Shown piece by piece: positions 7,241 through 13,395 of a DNA stretch of 13,497 nt (position 1 is its first letter; the number at the start of each line of letters is the position of its first letter). The translations under genes and the position numbers were made by a program. The DNA is from Candidatus Methanogasteraceae archaeon UBA261 (lineage in GTDB: Archaea; Halobacteriota; Methanosarcinia; Methanosarcinales; Methanogasteraceae). Location of the stretch: the NCBI GenBank assembly GCA_002506015.1, contig DAWR01000149.1, forward strand, positions 12,026-25,522, written 5' to 3'. Below the pieces are notes generated by a model. The model searched no databases and was not told where the DNA came from. It was given only the letters and a program-made list of their open reading frames with translations.

Positions 7241-7981
7241 ATGAAAATCGTTCTGCTCGGCACCGGCGATACCGTTGGCACGCCAAAGATCGGATGCACG
7301 TGCCCCGCATGCATGGATGCGCTTGCAGGGGGGCGGAGTTGCCGAACGCGCTTCTCGATTCTGATTGAGTCTGGCGAAGGTCGTGTTCTGATCGATACAG
7401 GTCCTGATCTCAGGTATCAACTCCTGAAGGCTGGAATCGATCGCGTAGACGGCGTGATCTGGACGCACGGACACTACGACCATTATGCCGGGTTCGGAGA
7501 GTTTTACAGGGTTCAGGATCATGTACCAGTCTACGGACTGAAGGGGACGCTGGACTACATACTCGATTATCTCTATTTCATGGATCCGGTACGCCACGAT
7601 GTCTCTGTTTACGAGCCATTTCGCTTAATCGGTCTTGAATTCACACTATTTTATGTTTTTCACCCACCGGTTGCCGAATCCGTCGGTGTCATGGTGCGCG
7701 AACGCGATAAGAAACTCGTTATAACCGGCGACACCGAGAGGCATATTCCGGAGCGCTCAATTGCGATCATGCGCGACCCCGACCTCCTGATATGCGATGC
7801 GATCACACCACCACTATTCCATCTCAAGAAGCACATGAATACCGAGGAGGCAGAGGAACTGGCGGAATCGCTCAATGCGAAGGAGATTGTGATGATTCAT
7901 ATGAGCCACCTCTTTCCGCCGCATGACGAGGCTGTGAAGCAGTGGAATCTCGGATATGACGGAATGGAGCTTGTGCTGTGA
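7241..7981 (+). CDS. PhnP-like metallo-beta-lactamase-fold hydrolase
   Basis: This 246-residue metal-dependent hydrolase has the signature THGHYDH at residues 75-81. Further candidate metal ligands are H141 (FHPP), D164 (ITGDTE) and H220/H223 (IHMSH). The N-terminus LGTGDTVGTPKIGCTCPAC (C19, C21, C24, and C34 downstream) matches the PhnP branch, in which cysteines form a structural zinc site. PhnP cleaves phosphoribosyl cyclic phosphate in phosphonate metabolism, but many archaeal members have other or unknown phosphodiester substrates. There are no phosphonate genes here, so a general cyclic-phosphodiesterase role is safer. The start ATG is the first in frame and begins the family motif. No clear ribosome binding site is seen. 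Confidence 0.85.
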   Translation: MKIVLLGTGDTVGTPKIGCTCPACMDALAGGRSCRTRFSILIESGEGRVLIDTGPDLRYQLLKAGIDRVDGVIWTHGHYDHYAGFGEFYRVQDHVPVYGLKGTLDYILDYLYFMDPVRHDVSVYEPFRLIGLEFTLFYVFHPPVAESVGVMVRERDKKLVITGDTERHIPERSIAIMRDPDLLICDAITPPLFHLKKHMNTEEAEELAESLNAKEIVMIHMSHLFPPHDEAVKQWNLGYDGMELVL

Positions 7982-8018
7982 TCATTAACCAAATTATATC
8001 TGTTTAGCTGAGGCGAAA

Positions 8019-8143
8019 AAACCACGAGATTTTACGAGATTAACACGCGAAGATGGTGGCACATTCAAGATATTGGTGATGTGTTTGCAGGTTATATCCT
8101 GCCGCCAATAATTTCTCGTGGAAATCCGTGTAATCTCGAGGTT
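8019..8143 (+). repeat. Repeat element copy 1 (with internal insert)
   Basis: It begins AAACCACGAGAT and ends ...TAATCTCGAGGTT, so its ends are imperfect inverted repeats. The left arm is built of roughly 11-base units (CACGAGATTTT, ACGAGATTAAC). Both arms recur on the opposite strand at 11333-11407. The block 8112-8135 is identical over 24 bases to the complement of 11342-11365, and the left arm matches with only a few differences. Copy 1 has about 50 additional bases between the arms, including a GCAGG/CCTGC hairpin (8087-8102). It is MITE-like in form, and no open frame is present. Confidence 0.7.
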
Positions 8144-8193
8144 ATACCCAGCGACCGGCATAAACTGCGATTTTCAGGGCGTACACAGTACTG

Positions 8194-8237
8194 CCACGGA
8201 GTGAGTCTCCTCGATGGTCTCTGTGGTCTCTGTGGCT
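8194..8237. repeat. Tandem 10-mer and imperfect hairpin
   Basis: The decamer GGTCTCTGTG occurs twice in tandem from 8216. The upstream CCACGGAG (8194-8201) can pair with the CTCTGTGG of either unit, giving a hairpin followed shortly by a T-rich run. The unit is of the same CCACRGAG type as the neighbouring repeat element. It could serve as a transcription end for the gene ending at 7981, but at more than 200 bases away this is weak. Confidence 0.4.
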
Positions 8238-8365
8238 ATTGTTTTTATTATTGAAAATCTCAAGTTACGGCAGTGCGGAGTATAACACCCGCTGTAAACG
8301 CCCCTGTTATAGGTGCGTTGGAATTGTTAACATCGGATGGTGTAACAGTTTCGGATGATCGATGA

Positions 8366-8378
8366 TAAAGTATATATT
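8366..8378 (+). promoter_or_regulatory. TATA box of the rpsB cluster
   Basis: AAGTATATATTCA is a near-consensus archaeal TATA box centred at about 8372. It predicts transcription from about 8398, leaving a 30-base leader that contains AGGTGA (8417-8422), 5 bases before TTG 8428. Because the box lies downstream of ATG 8362, it argues against that ATG as the rpsB start. Confidence 0.65.
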
Positions 8379-8427
8379 CATTGATCATACAGATGTTACA
8401 GAATTGAAGATAACACAGGTGAACTGT

Positions 8428-9045
8428 TTGGATGAAGAAAACAATGGACAAAACGAATTAGCATACGAATCAATCGTACCACTCGATGAGTATCTTGCTG
8501 CCGGAATCCACATCGGAACCCAGCAGAAAACAGGGGATATGACACGTTTCATATACAGGGTTCGTGTCGATGGGCTCTATGTTTTAAACGTAGAATTGAC
8601 TGATGATCGCATCCGCGCGGCATCCGAGCTTCTGTCGCGATATTCCATGCCGAACGTACTGGTCATATCAGCGCGCCAGTATGGGCAGCGCCCTGCAAAC
8701 ATGTTCGCAAAACTCACTGGCGCAACCGCCATTATAGGCAGATTCGTGCCAGGTACGCTGACCAACCCCCAATATGACTACTACATCGAGCCTGATATTC
8801 TCATGGTGACCGATCCGACCGGCGACGCGCAGGCGGTAAACGAGGCAGTGAGTGTCGGGATTCCTGTGATCGGACTTTGCGACACGAACAACGCAACATC
8901 TAATATAGATCTGGTGATCCCAACCAATAACAAGGGACGAAAAGCGCTTGCAATGATATACTGGCTCCTGGCAAAGCAGATATTCTCAATAAACGGCAAA
9001 ACGAACTTTGATCATGGCGTAGAAGACTTTGAATCCGAACTATAA
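8428..9045 (+). CDS. rpsB: Small ribosomal subunit protein uS2 (archaeal type)
   Basis: This is ribosomal protein S2, part of the 30S subunit. The archaeal/eukaryotic hallmarks are all visible: VPLDEYLAAGIHIGTQQKT, FIYRVRVDGLYVLNV, SARQYGQRPA, GRFVPGTLTNP, the ...DPTGDAQAVNEA segment, LCDTNNATSN and IPTNNKGRKALAMIYWLLA. With the TTG start at 8428 it is 205 residues, a usual archaeal length. That start has AGGTGA 5 bases upstream and a TATA box at 8366-8378. The alternative ATG 8362 would add 22 residues and place the TATA box inside the gene. It leads the cluster through elongation factor 1-beta. The 3' end overlaps the next gene by 17 bases. Confidence 0.95.
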   Translation: MDEENNGQNELAYESIVPLDEYLAAGIHIGTQQKTGDMTRFIYRVRVDGLYVLNVELTDDRIRAASELLSRYSMPNVLVISARQYGQRPANMFAKLTGATAIIGRFVPGTLTNPQYDYYIEPDILMVTDPTGDAQAVNEAVSVGIPVIGLCDTNNATSNIDLVIPTNNKGRKALAMIYWLLAKQIFSINGKTNFDHGVEDFESEL

Positions 9046-9517
9046 CAAAGGGATCTACACGCTGATCCTGCAGTTGCACGAAGATGCTACGCGGGAAGTT
9101 GGGAAACTCGGGGTTATACATCTGAAGTGCGGCTACTATGCATACACCGGATCAGCACGCGGGTCTGGTGGCTTCAAACGAATCAGCCGTCACATCGATG
9201 TCATGCACGGCAGGAACCAAACCCGGAAATGGCACATCGACTACTTGTTGCCGATCACGTCGTTTCGGTGCGCGGTGGCATCACCAACCGATTGCGACCT
9301 CGAATGTGTTGTGGCAGCAGGGATCGGATCCGTGTGCGAACCTATTCTTGGATTCGGCTGCACCGACTGCCGTTGTGCATCACACCTCCATTTTGCAGGC
9401 ATGTATGATGATCTGCGGAATTCCGCTATGAATGCGCATCTTGGTGCGGGGCTCTCTCCGCAATGCTTAAATGATGATCCTGCGAAACTGATTGATAATG
9501 GCAAAGACGACCACTGA
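9029..9517 (+). CDS. DUF123 (GIY-YIG-like) protein
   Basis: This 162-residue protein is of the DUF123 family (PF01986), a GIY-YIG-nuclease-related fold sometimes fused to endonuclease III in archaea, which suggests a nucleic-acid role not assigned here. Visible motifs are GIYTLIL (8-14), GYYAYTGSA (35-43), RISRH (51-55), KWHIDYLL (67-74) and a conserved GFGCTDCRCASHL (108-120) with C111, C114, C116 and H119. The only possible start in frame is TTG 9029, since a stop lies at 9020-9022, so it overlaps the rpsB end. Residues after about 135 are poorly conserved in feel. It overlaps the following zinc-ribbon gene by 20 bases. Confidence 0.85.
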   Translation: MNPNYNKGIYTLILQLHEDATREVGKLGVIHLKCGYYAYTGSARGSGGFKRISRHIDVMHGRNQTRKWHIDYLLPITSFRCAVASPTDCDLECVVAAGIGSVCEPILGFGCTDCRCASHLHFAGMYDDLRNSAMNAHLGAGLSPQCLNDDPAKLIDNGKDDH

Positions 9518-9671
9518 AAAATACTGCACAACATGTGGTGCGCATCTGGTTGAACCGGGATATGTCCAGTTCCCATGCCCGAAATGTGAAATAACCATCG
9601 GGCGGTGCGTATCGTGCCGAAAGCAGAGTAATTTGTATACCTGTCCTGCATGTGGATTTATAGGACCATGA
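9498..9671 (+). CDS. Small four-CxxC zinc-ribbon protein (HVO_2753-like)
   Basis: This 57-residue protein has four CxxC knuckles: C10-C13 (YCTTCG), C27-C30 (PCPKCE), C37-C40 (RCVSCR) and C49-C52 (TCPACG), enough for two zinc sites. It matches the archaeal zinc-ribbon RNA-binding-like family (DUF1610-type, Haloferax HVO_2753), which usually sits directly before elongation factor 1-beta, as here. The ATG at 9498 begins inside the end of the DUF123 gene. The stop at 9669-9671 lies 11 bases before the next ATG, which has AGGTGA in the gap. A role in translation or RNA binding is inferred from family and position. Confidence 0.9.
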   Translation: MAKTTTEKYCTTCGAHLVEPGYVQFPCPKCEITIGRCVSCRKQSNLYTCPACGFIGP

Positions 9672-9682
9672 GGTGAGATAAA

Positions 9683-9952
9683 ATGGGAGATGTAGCAGCA
9701 GTACTCAAGATCATGCCGTCTGGCGTGGACGTTGACCTCGCAACGCTCAAGAAGAATCTCGAAGATGCGGTGCCGGCAGGAACTGAACTGCGCGGGATAA
9801 CCGAGGAACCCGTTGCATTCGGGCTCGTTGCCCTGATGGCAACTGTTGTCCTCGGCGATAGCGAGGGCGGAACAGACCCCGTGGAGGATGCGTTCGGGCA
9901 GGTTCCTGATGTCGAGAGCGTGCAGGTAGCCGAGGTCGGCAGACTATTATAA
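9683..9952 (+). CDS. ef1b: Elongation factor 1-beta (archaeal)
   Basis: aEF-1beta (89 residues, the standard length) is the guanine nucleotide exchange factor that recharges aEF-1alpha with GTP during translation. It shows the family pattern: MGDVAAVLKIMPSGVDVDLA, a central GITEEPVAFGLVALMATVVLGD, and the C-terminal VEDAFGQVPDVESVQV. The ATG is preceded by AGGTGAGATAAA, giving a good ribosome binding site at proper spacing. It belongs to the rpsB cluster, and the stop TAA (9950-9952) is 15 bases before the tRNA gene. Confidence 0.95.
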   Translation: MGDVAAVLKIMPSGVDVDLATLKKNLEDAVPAGTELRGITEEPVAFGLVALMATVVLGDSEGGTDPVEDAFGQVPDVESVQVAEVGRLL

Positions 9953-9967
9953 TGGATTGATGGCATA

Positions 9968-10039
9968 GGGCTCGTAGATCAGGGGTAGATCGTTACGTTC
10001 GCAACGTAAAGGCCGCGGGTTCAATTCCCGCCGAGTCCA
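9968..10039 (+). tRNA. tRNA-Ala (anticodon CGC)
   Basis: A complete 72-base cloverleaf is visible. The acceptor stem is GGGCTCG/CGAGTCC with the G3-U70 pair that defines alanine identity. The D stem is GATC/GATC, the anticodon stem TTACG/CGTAA with loop TTCGCAA, and the T stem GCGGG/CCCGC with loop TTCAATT. The discriminator base is A at 10039. The CCA tail is not encoded (TCA follows). There is no intron. Position 26 is G, the base methylated by the product of the next gene. A TATTATAA stretch over the end of the upstream gene is too close to be a clean promoter. Confidence 0.97.
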
Positions 10040-10177
10040 TCACAGTCGAATGGTTGAATGGGGCAATTGTCGCCTGACGCAATGAAACCGGGAGTGCTTG
10101 CGCCCGATCACCCGTATGCACCCCACACATCCTACATGCCCACATACCCTGAGTCAAATAGCAAGCCGGAAGGAACG

Positions 10178-11272
10178 ATGGCACCCGAGATCACCGAAGA
10201 CAATGTCACAGTAGAGACTGGCGAAGCATTCTACAACCCGCACATGAGAATCGACCGTGAGATTACGATCGCATCACTTTCTGCATTTAACGAGACCATC
10301 GATCGCATCGAATCATACGTTGATTCATTCGCGGCAACAGGCATCCGGGGATTGCGTGCCGCTTCAAAACTCGGGATCAGTGTGACGCTCAACGACATAG
10401 ACCCGGACGTTTCCGGTCTGATCAGACGAAACATCGTTTCAAACGATCTGCAATCACACTGCGAGGCTGCAAACGAGAATGCAAACACGCTACTAAATCG
10501 AAGGCGGTTTGATGCCGTTGATCTCGATCCTTTCGGGTCGCCTGCCCCGTATATTGCTGCGGCATCGCACTCCGTACGAAAGATGCTCCTGGTTACCGCA
10601 ACCGACACTGCGCCGCTCTGCGGTGCGCACCTGAAGTCCGGGATTCGCAAATACGCATGCGTACCTCTGAACAACGAGTACCATGCCGAGATCGGGGTGC
10701 GGGTCCTGCTGGGATCAATTGCGCGGGCGCTCGCAGTGGTGGATGAGGCAACGATTCCGCTTCTCGCTTATGCAAGGCGGCATTACGTCCGTGTCTATGT
10801 GAGGGTGCTGAAACGGGTCTCTTTTGCTGACGATTCCATGAAGAAACTTGGTTTTATTGTTCACTGTCCACAGTGCAGCTTCAGAAGACCGATAGTGGGT
10901 CTTGCGCCACTGATGTCAGGTGAATGCCCGATATGCGGCTCCATGATGCAGGCTGCCGGTCCGCTCTGGCTCGGTCACCTGCACGATTACGCGTTCTGCG
11001 AATCGGTTATTTCCGAGTTGAACGAGCAAGGATCTGACAAACATGCGATCAAACTTGTGGAGATGTGCAGAGACGAGATCGATACCCCCACATTCTATGA
11101 TTACCATCGAATCTGTCACACAATCGGAATTTCTCCGATGCGAATCGATCTGGCGGTCGATAAACTCCGAGAGTCCGGATTTGAGGTATCCCGGACGCAT
11201 TTCTCAGGAACAGCGTTCAAGACCGATGCGGATATCCGTGCGATTACCAGGGTGCTCTCGGAGGGGGCATGA
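10178..11272 (+). CDS. trm1: tRNA (guanine(26)-N(2))-dimethyltransferase Trm1
   Basis: Trm1 (364 residues from this start) uses S-adenosylmethionine to make m2,2G at position 26 of tRNAs. It shows an N-terminal EITEDNVTVETGEAFYNPHM region, SAM motif I DSFAATGIRGLRAA (49-62), LNDIDPD (71-77), the catalytic-type DLDPFGSPAPY (115-125), and a C-terminal zinc knuckle C230-x2-C233...C250-x2-C253. ATG 10178 is preceded by GGAAGG and gives the usual family N-terminus. The frame continues upstream to 10058 and would add up to 40 proline-rich residues unlike the family. A true start within that stretch cannot be fully ruled out. The gene follows tRNA-Ala, whose base 26 is G. Confidence 0.93.
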   Translation: MAPEITEDNVTVETGEAFYNPHMRIDREITIASLSAFNETIDRIESYVDSFAATGIRGLRAASKLGISVTLNDIDPDVSGLIRRNIVSNDLQSHCEAANENANTLLNRRRFDAVDLDPFGSPAPYIAAASHSVRKMLLVTATDTAPLCGAHLKSGIRKYACVPLNNEYHAEIGVRVLLGSIARALAVVDEATIPLLAYARRHYVRVYVRVLKRVSFADDSMKKLGFIVHCPQCSFRRPIVGLAPLMSGECPICGSMMQAAGPLWLGHLHDYAFCESVISELNEQGSDKHAIKLVEMCRDEIDTPTFYDYHRICHTIGISPMRIDLAVDKLRESGFEVSRTHFSGTAFKTDADIRAITRVLSEGA

Positions 11273-11313
11273 TGTGGAATTTGGTCGTTTGGCATTGACC
11301 GTTTTGGTCCTGA

Positions 11314-11333
11314 TTATGTGGATATCCACATAA
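11314..11333. repeat. Perfect 20-bp palindrome
   Basis: TTATGTGGATATCCACATAA is its own reverse complement over all 20 bases, and the symmetry ends at both flanks. It abuts the left end of repeat element copy 2, 41 bases after the trm1 stop. It may be part of the element boundary, a cruciform, or a protein-binding site. Confidence 0.6.
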
Positions 11334-11407
11334 AACCACACGATTACACGGATTTCCACGAGAAAGACTACCATCTCTTGTGTTAATCTCGTGAGATCTC
11401 GTGGTTT
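11333..11407 (-). repeat. Repeat element copy 2 (inverted relative to copy 1)
   Basis: On the minus strand it starts AAACCACGAGATCTCACGAG and, at the far end, carries an imperfect inverted copy of the same terminus (AAACCACACGATTACACGG). It is 75 bases long and lacks the internal insert of about 50 bases seen in the copy at 8019-8143. The 24-base core at 11342-11365 is identical to the complement of 8112-8135. No open frame is present. Confidence 0.7.
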
Positions 11408-11502
11408 GCTAACACATACCCCAAAAGAAACCCATCACCACACACGCCAAGAAGATAGTCACGGCTCGATTGCGCCAACCGCAGCCACCAGCAGTATATG
11501 GG

Positions 11503-11761
11503 TCATGCCACCGCCTCATCGCCCACACCCTCCTTCGCCCGCATTATGGCGATCGGAACATCGAGATCCCGCTCATCGTATCGGACAGTCGCATGCCTAC
11601 GTCCAATCCATCCTTACGCCCATCGATCCCCTCAACATAAACGAGCACATCGAGGTCCCCCCTTCATAAGGTCTAAAATATTCAATATCCTTGATCCTTT
11701 CTGCTCCAAATTCCTTTGAAACTTCATCTCTGAGTGTCTTTATAATTTTTTCTTTGCTCAT
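11503..11761 (-). pseudogene. Frameshifted MNT-type nucleotidyltransferase
   Basis: It starts at ATG 11761, right after the HEPN-like stop (TAGATG), with GGAGG upstream. The first frame gives MSKEKIIKTLRDEVSKEFGA, a typical small nucleotidyltransferase start. At a run of six Gs (11657-11662 on the complement) the sense shifts to a frame reading GGDLDVLVYVEGIDGRKDG. Near 11575 it shifts again to ERDLDVPIAIMRAKEGVGDE and stops at 11503-11505. Each break is mended by adding one base, giving about 86 residues, close to the size of MNT antitoxins. The DLD motif is present, but the usual GS before it is not evident. The upstream half is AT-richer than nearby genes. Sequencing error at the G run is possible for the first break. 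Confidence 0.6.
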
Positions 11762-12001
11762 CTAAAATCCCTCCACAAGGCTTTTGCAGGTGTCAACGAC
11801 CACGGAAGCGCCTAATATTGCAGATCCACACATATCTTCCGCAACCTCTGCATTCAGATCGTAATCACACTTTATACGCATCAATCGCCATTTATTCATC
11901 TGCTTAGCAAGCGTTTCATCTCCAAAGATCCTTATAAGTAGTTTCTTGAACTTGTCCACCAGTGACCCATGCCTCGTAACATCACGTTGCATCTGCACCA
12001 A
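11762..12001 (-). CDS. Shortened HEPN-like protein (toxin remnant)
   Basis: This frame of 79 residues begins at TTG 12001 with a stop just upstream. Residues 36-77 (KWRLMRIKCDYDLNAEVAED...) resemble the C-terminal half of HEPN-domain proteins, where an R...DYD segment leads into the last helix. The N-terminal helices are missing; full-length members usually exceed 110 residues. It is followed without a gap by the frameshifted nucleotidyltransferase. This HEPN–MNT order is that of a known toxin–antitoxin type in which the nucleotidyltransferase neutralises the HEPN ribonuclease. No clear RxxxxH active-site motif survives, so the module is probably inactive. The family assignment rests on motif resemblance only. 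Confidence 0.5.
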   Translation of the reverse strand: MVQMQRDVTRHGSLVDKFKKLLIRIFGDETLAKQMNKWRLMRIKCDYDLNAEVAEDMCGSAILGASVVVDTCKSLVEGF

Positions 12002-12014
12002 TCACAGATTCCAC

Positions 12015-12060
12015 CACAACTTTGAGAATTGCATGTTAATCCAATGATCGACCACCTGCG
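12015..12060 (-). repeat. 46-bp dispersed repeat, copy B
   Basis: Partner of 690-735, with about 37 of 46 bases identical on the minus strand. It lies 14 bases upstream of the HEPN-like start and 30 bases past the stop of the peptidase gene. One frame reads VDHWINM, which could be a leftover of the missing HEPN N-terminus; the frame stops at about 12002-12004. Confidence 0.55.
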
Positions 12061-12090
12061 CCCGCGCCCGGATTGCAGTAGTCTAACGCA

Positions 12091-13356
12091 TCATTCAGTC
12101 AGGAGCAGCCCCAGAAACCGGGTATATCTCACCAGATCTTCGACTCTGATATTCTCATCCTCGGCATGCGCCCGGCTCTCAAGCAGCCTTCCGACGCCGT
12201 GGCAGCAGACCGGCTGTCCGGTGATCTTGATCGCATAAGCGACATCGAGGCTGCCCTGTGCACCAGCGAGCTCAATTTTGCGATCGGACACCTCGTTTGC
12301 AACCGATAAAACCCTCCCGATCCACGGATGGTCGGTATCAGTGGACATCGGCGGATACACAATCTCATACGTAAACTCATACTCGGTATCAGAGTCCGCA
12401 GCACTCTCCAGCGCCGCTCTGATCTCATCGATTGCGCAGTCGAAGCTCTCTTCAGGTATGACCCTGCGATCACCCCGTATTGTACATTTTCCAGGGACTA
12501 TGTTCTCTTTTACGCCACTCTCAATCATCGTGATGTTCAGAACCGGTTTTATGTGCGTCAAACCCGTTTTCTCGAAGATCGCGGAGCTTCCCGGAATAGC
12601 CGACCGCCTCTCCTCAACCTCACGCTTCAGCCTGAGCAGCCCTTCCATCAGCGCAACCGATTTTTCGAGCGCATTGACCCCGAGAAAACCGCTTCCACTG
12701 TGATGCGACCTTCCAAGGACGTCGAGTTGCCACGTGAGTATCCCGTTCGTCCCGATCACGACATCATCGCTGTCTCCGTCCATGCAGAGAAAATAATCGC
12801 CCGACAGGAGACCGATATCTGCAAAATAGCACAGTCCCGAATAGGGTCCAACCTCCTCATCGGTGGTCAATGCGATGTTGAGGTTGTATGTGGGAGTAAT
12901 ACCAAGTTCCCGGATCAGAGAGAGTGCGGTCAGGAGTGCGGCAACCGCTGCCTTCGAGTCAGCCGAGCCCCGTGCATAGAACCTACCATCCCTGACCGTG
13001 CCGTCAAATGGCGGAACCGTCCAGCCACCACCATCACCACCCCCTTCTACAGGAACCACATCGAGATGCGTGTAGATCACGAGCGTCTGATCAGCGCCAC
13101 AATCGAGATACGCGTGCAGATTTGCCCTTTTCCCGTGCAGTTCCGGATTTTTCATCTTCCGCTTGAACAGATCATCAGGGATGCATATCTTCTCAACGTC
13201 GAACCCGAGATCCGAGAACATCGGCATCAGGTGGTCAACGATCTCTTCGTAGTTGTCGCCAGGAGGCGCAATCGTCGGCATACTCACAAGATCTGTGAGA
13301 ATGCGCAGCGAACCGCTAGTTTTTGAGTCGATTGTGTCGAGTATTCTGGCATTCAT
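12091..13356 (-). CDS. M20-family metallopeptidase (ArgE/DapE-like)
   Basis: This 421-residue dizinc hydrolase is of the M20 family, which includes succinyl-diaminopimelate desuccinylase, acetylornithine deacetylase and carboxypeptidases. Visible ligands are H97 and D99 (YTHLDVVP), D133 (ARGSADSK, where many members have DMK/DDK), catalytic E167 with E168 (TTDEEVG), D193/D195 (CMDGDSD) and H397 (ESRAHAEDE). The dimerisation domain lies roughly at 205-325. Which amide it cleaves cannot be told from sequence alone, and no lysine or arginine pathway genes adjoin it. ATG 13356 is favoured over an upstream in-frame start at 13431, because a TATA-like box lies 30 bases before it and the added 25 residues look non-coding. 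It is transcribed away from the window edge. Confidence 0.88.
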   Translation of the reverse strand: MNARILDTIDSKTSGSLRILTDLVSMPTIAPPGDNYEEIVDHLMPMFSDLGFDVEKICIPDDLFKRKMKNPELHGKRANLHAYLDCGADQTLVIYTHLDVVPVEGGGDGGGWTVPPFDGTVRDGRFYARGSADSKAAVAALLTALSLIRELGITPTYNLNIALTTDEEVGPYSGLCYFADIGLLSGDYFLCMDGDSDDVVIGTNGILTWQLDVLGRSHHSGSGFLGVNALEKSVALMEGLLRLKREVEERRSAIPGSSAIFEKTGLTHIKPVLNITMIESGVKENIVPGKCTIRGDRRVIPEESFDCAIDEIRAALESAADSDTEYEFTYEIVYPPMSTDTDHPWIGRVLSVANEVSDRKIELAGAQGSLDVAYAIKITGQPVCCHGVGRLLESRAHAEDENIRVEDLVRYTRFLGLLLTE

Positions 13357-13379
13357 GGGTATAGATGTGCCGTACGTGG

Positions 13380-13395
13380 CAATAATAATTTCTGA
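13380..13395 (-). promoter_or_regulatory. TATA-like promoter of the M20 peptidase
   Basis: On the minus strand AGAAATTATTATTG is centred about 30 bases before ATG 13356, giving a nearly leaderless transcript. There is no Shine-Dalgarno before this ATG, which fits. The remaining bases to the window end (13396-13497) show no gene. Confidence 0.5.

Larger units (their letters stand above)
7982..8427. other. 446-base intergenic region with repeats and the rpsB promoter
   Basis: No protein-coding frame is convincing. It holds an approximately 125-bp repeat element (8019-8143), a tandem 10-mer at 8216-8235 with an imperfect hairpin, a T-rich stretch at about 8239-8246, and the rpsB TATA box at 8366-8378. 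The remainder shows nothing recognisable. Confidence 0.6.

Noticed and set aside
8260..8451. Minus-strand frame of 63 codons before rpsB
   Set aside because: It overlaps the rpsB promoter and 5' end and matches no family; probably chance.
9471..9517. C/D-box small RNA candidate: ATGATGA, CTGA, TGATAA, CTGA in order
   Set aside because: The C' box is imperfect, the spacing between the inner boxes is only about one base, no terminal stem is clear, and the stretch is explained by two overlapping coding genes.
11391..11719. Plus-strand frames of 73-92 codons rich in proline, histidine and serine
   Set aside because: They are antisense to the nucleotidyltransferase relic, whose protein pattern is recognisable across three frames.
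12328..13326. Long plus-strand frame of 332 codons
   Set aside because: It is antisense to the M20 peptidase, whose catalytic residues are all in place.
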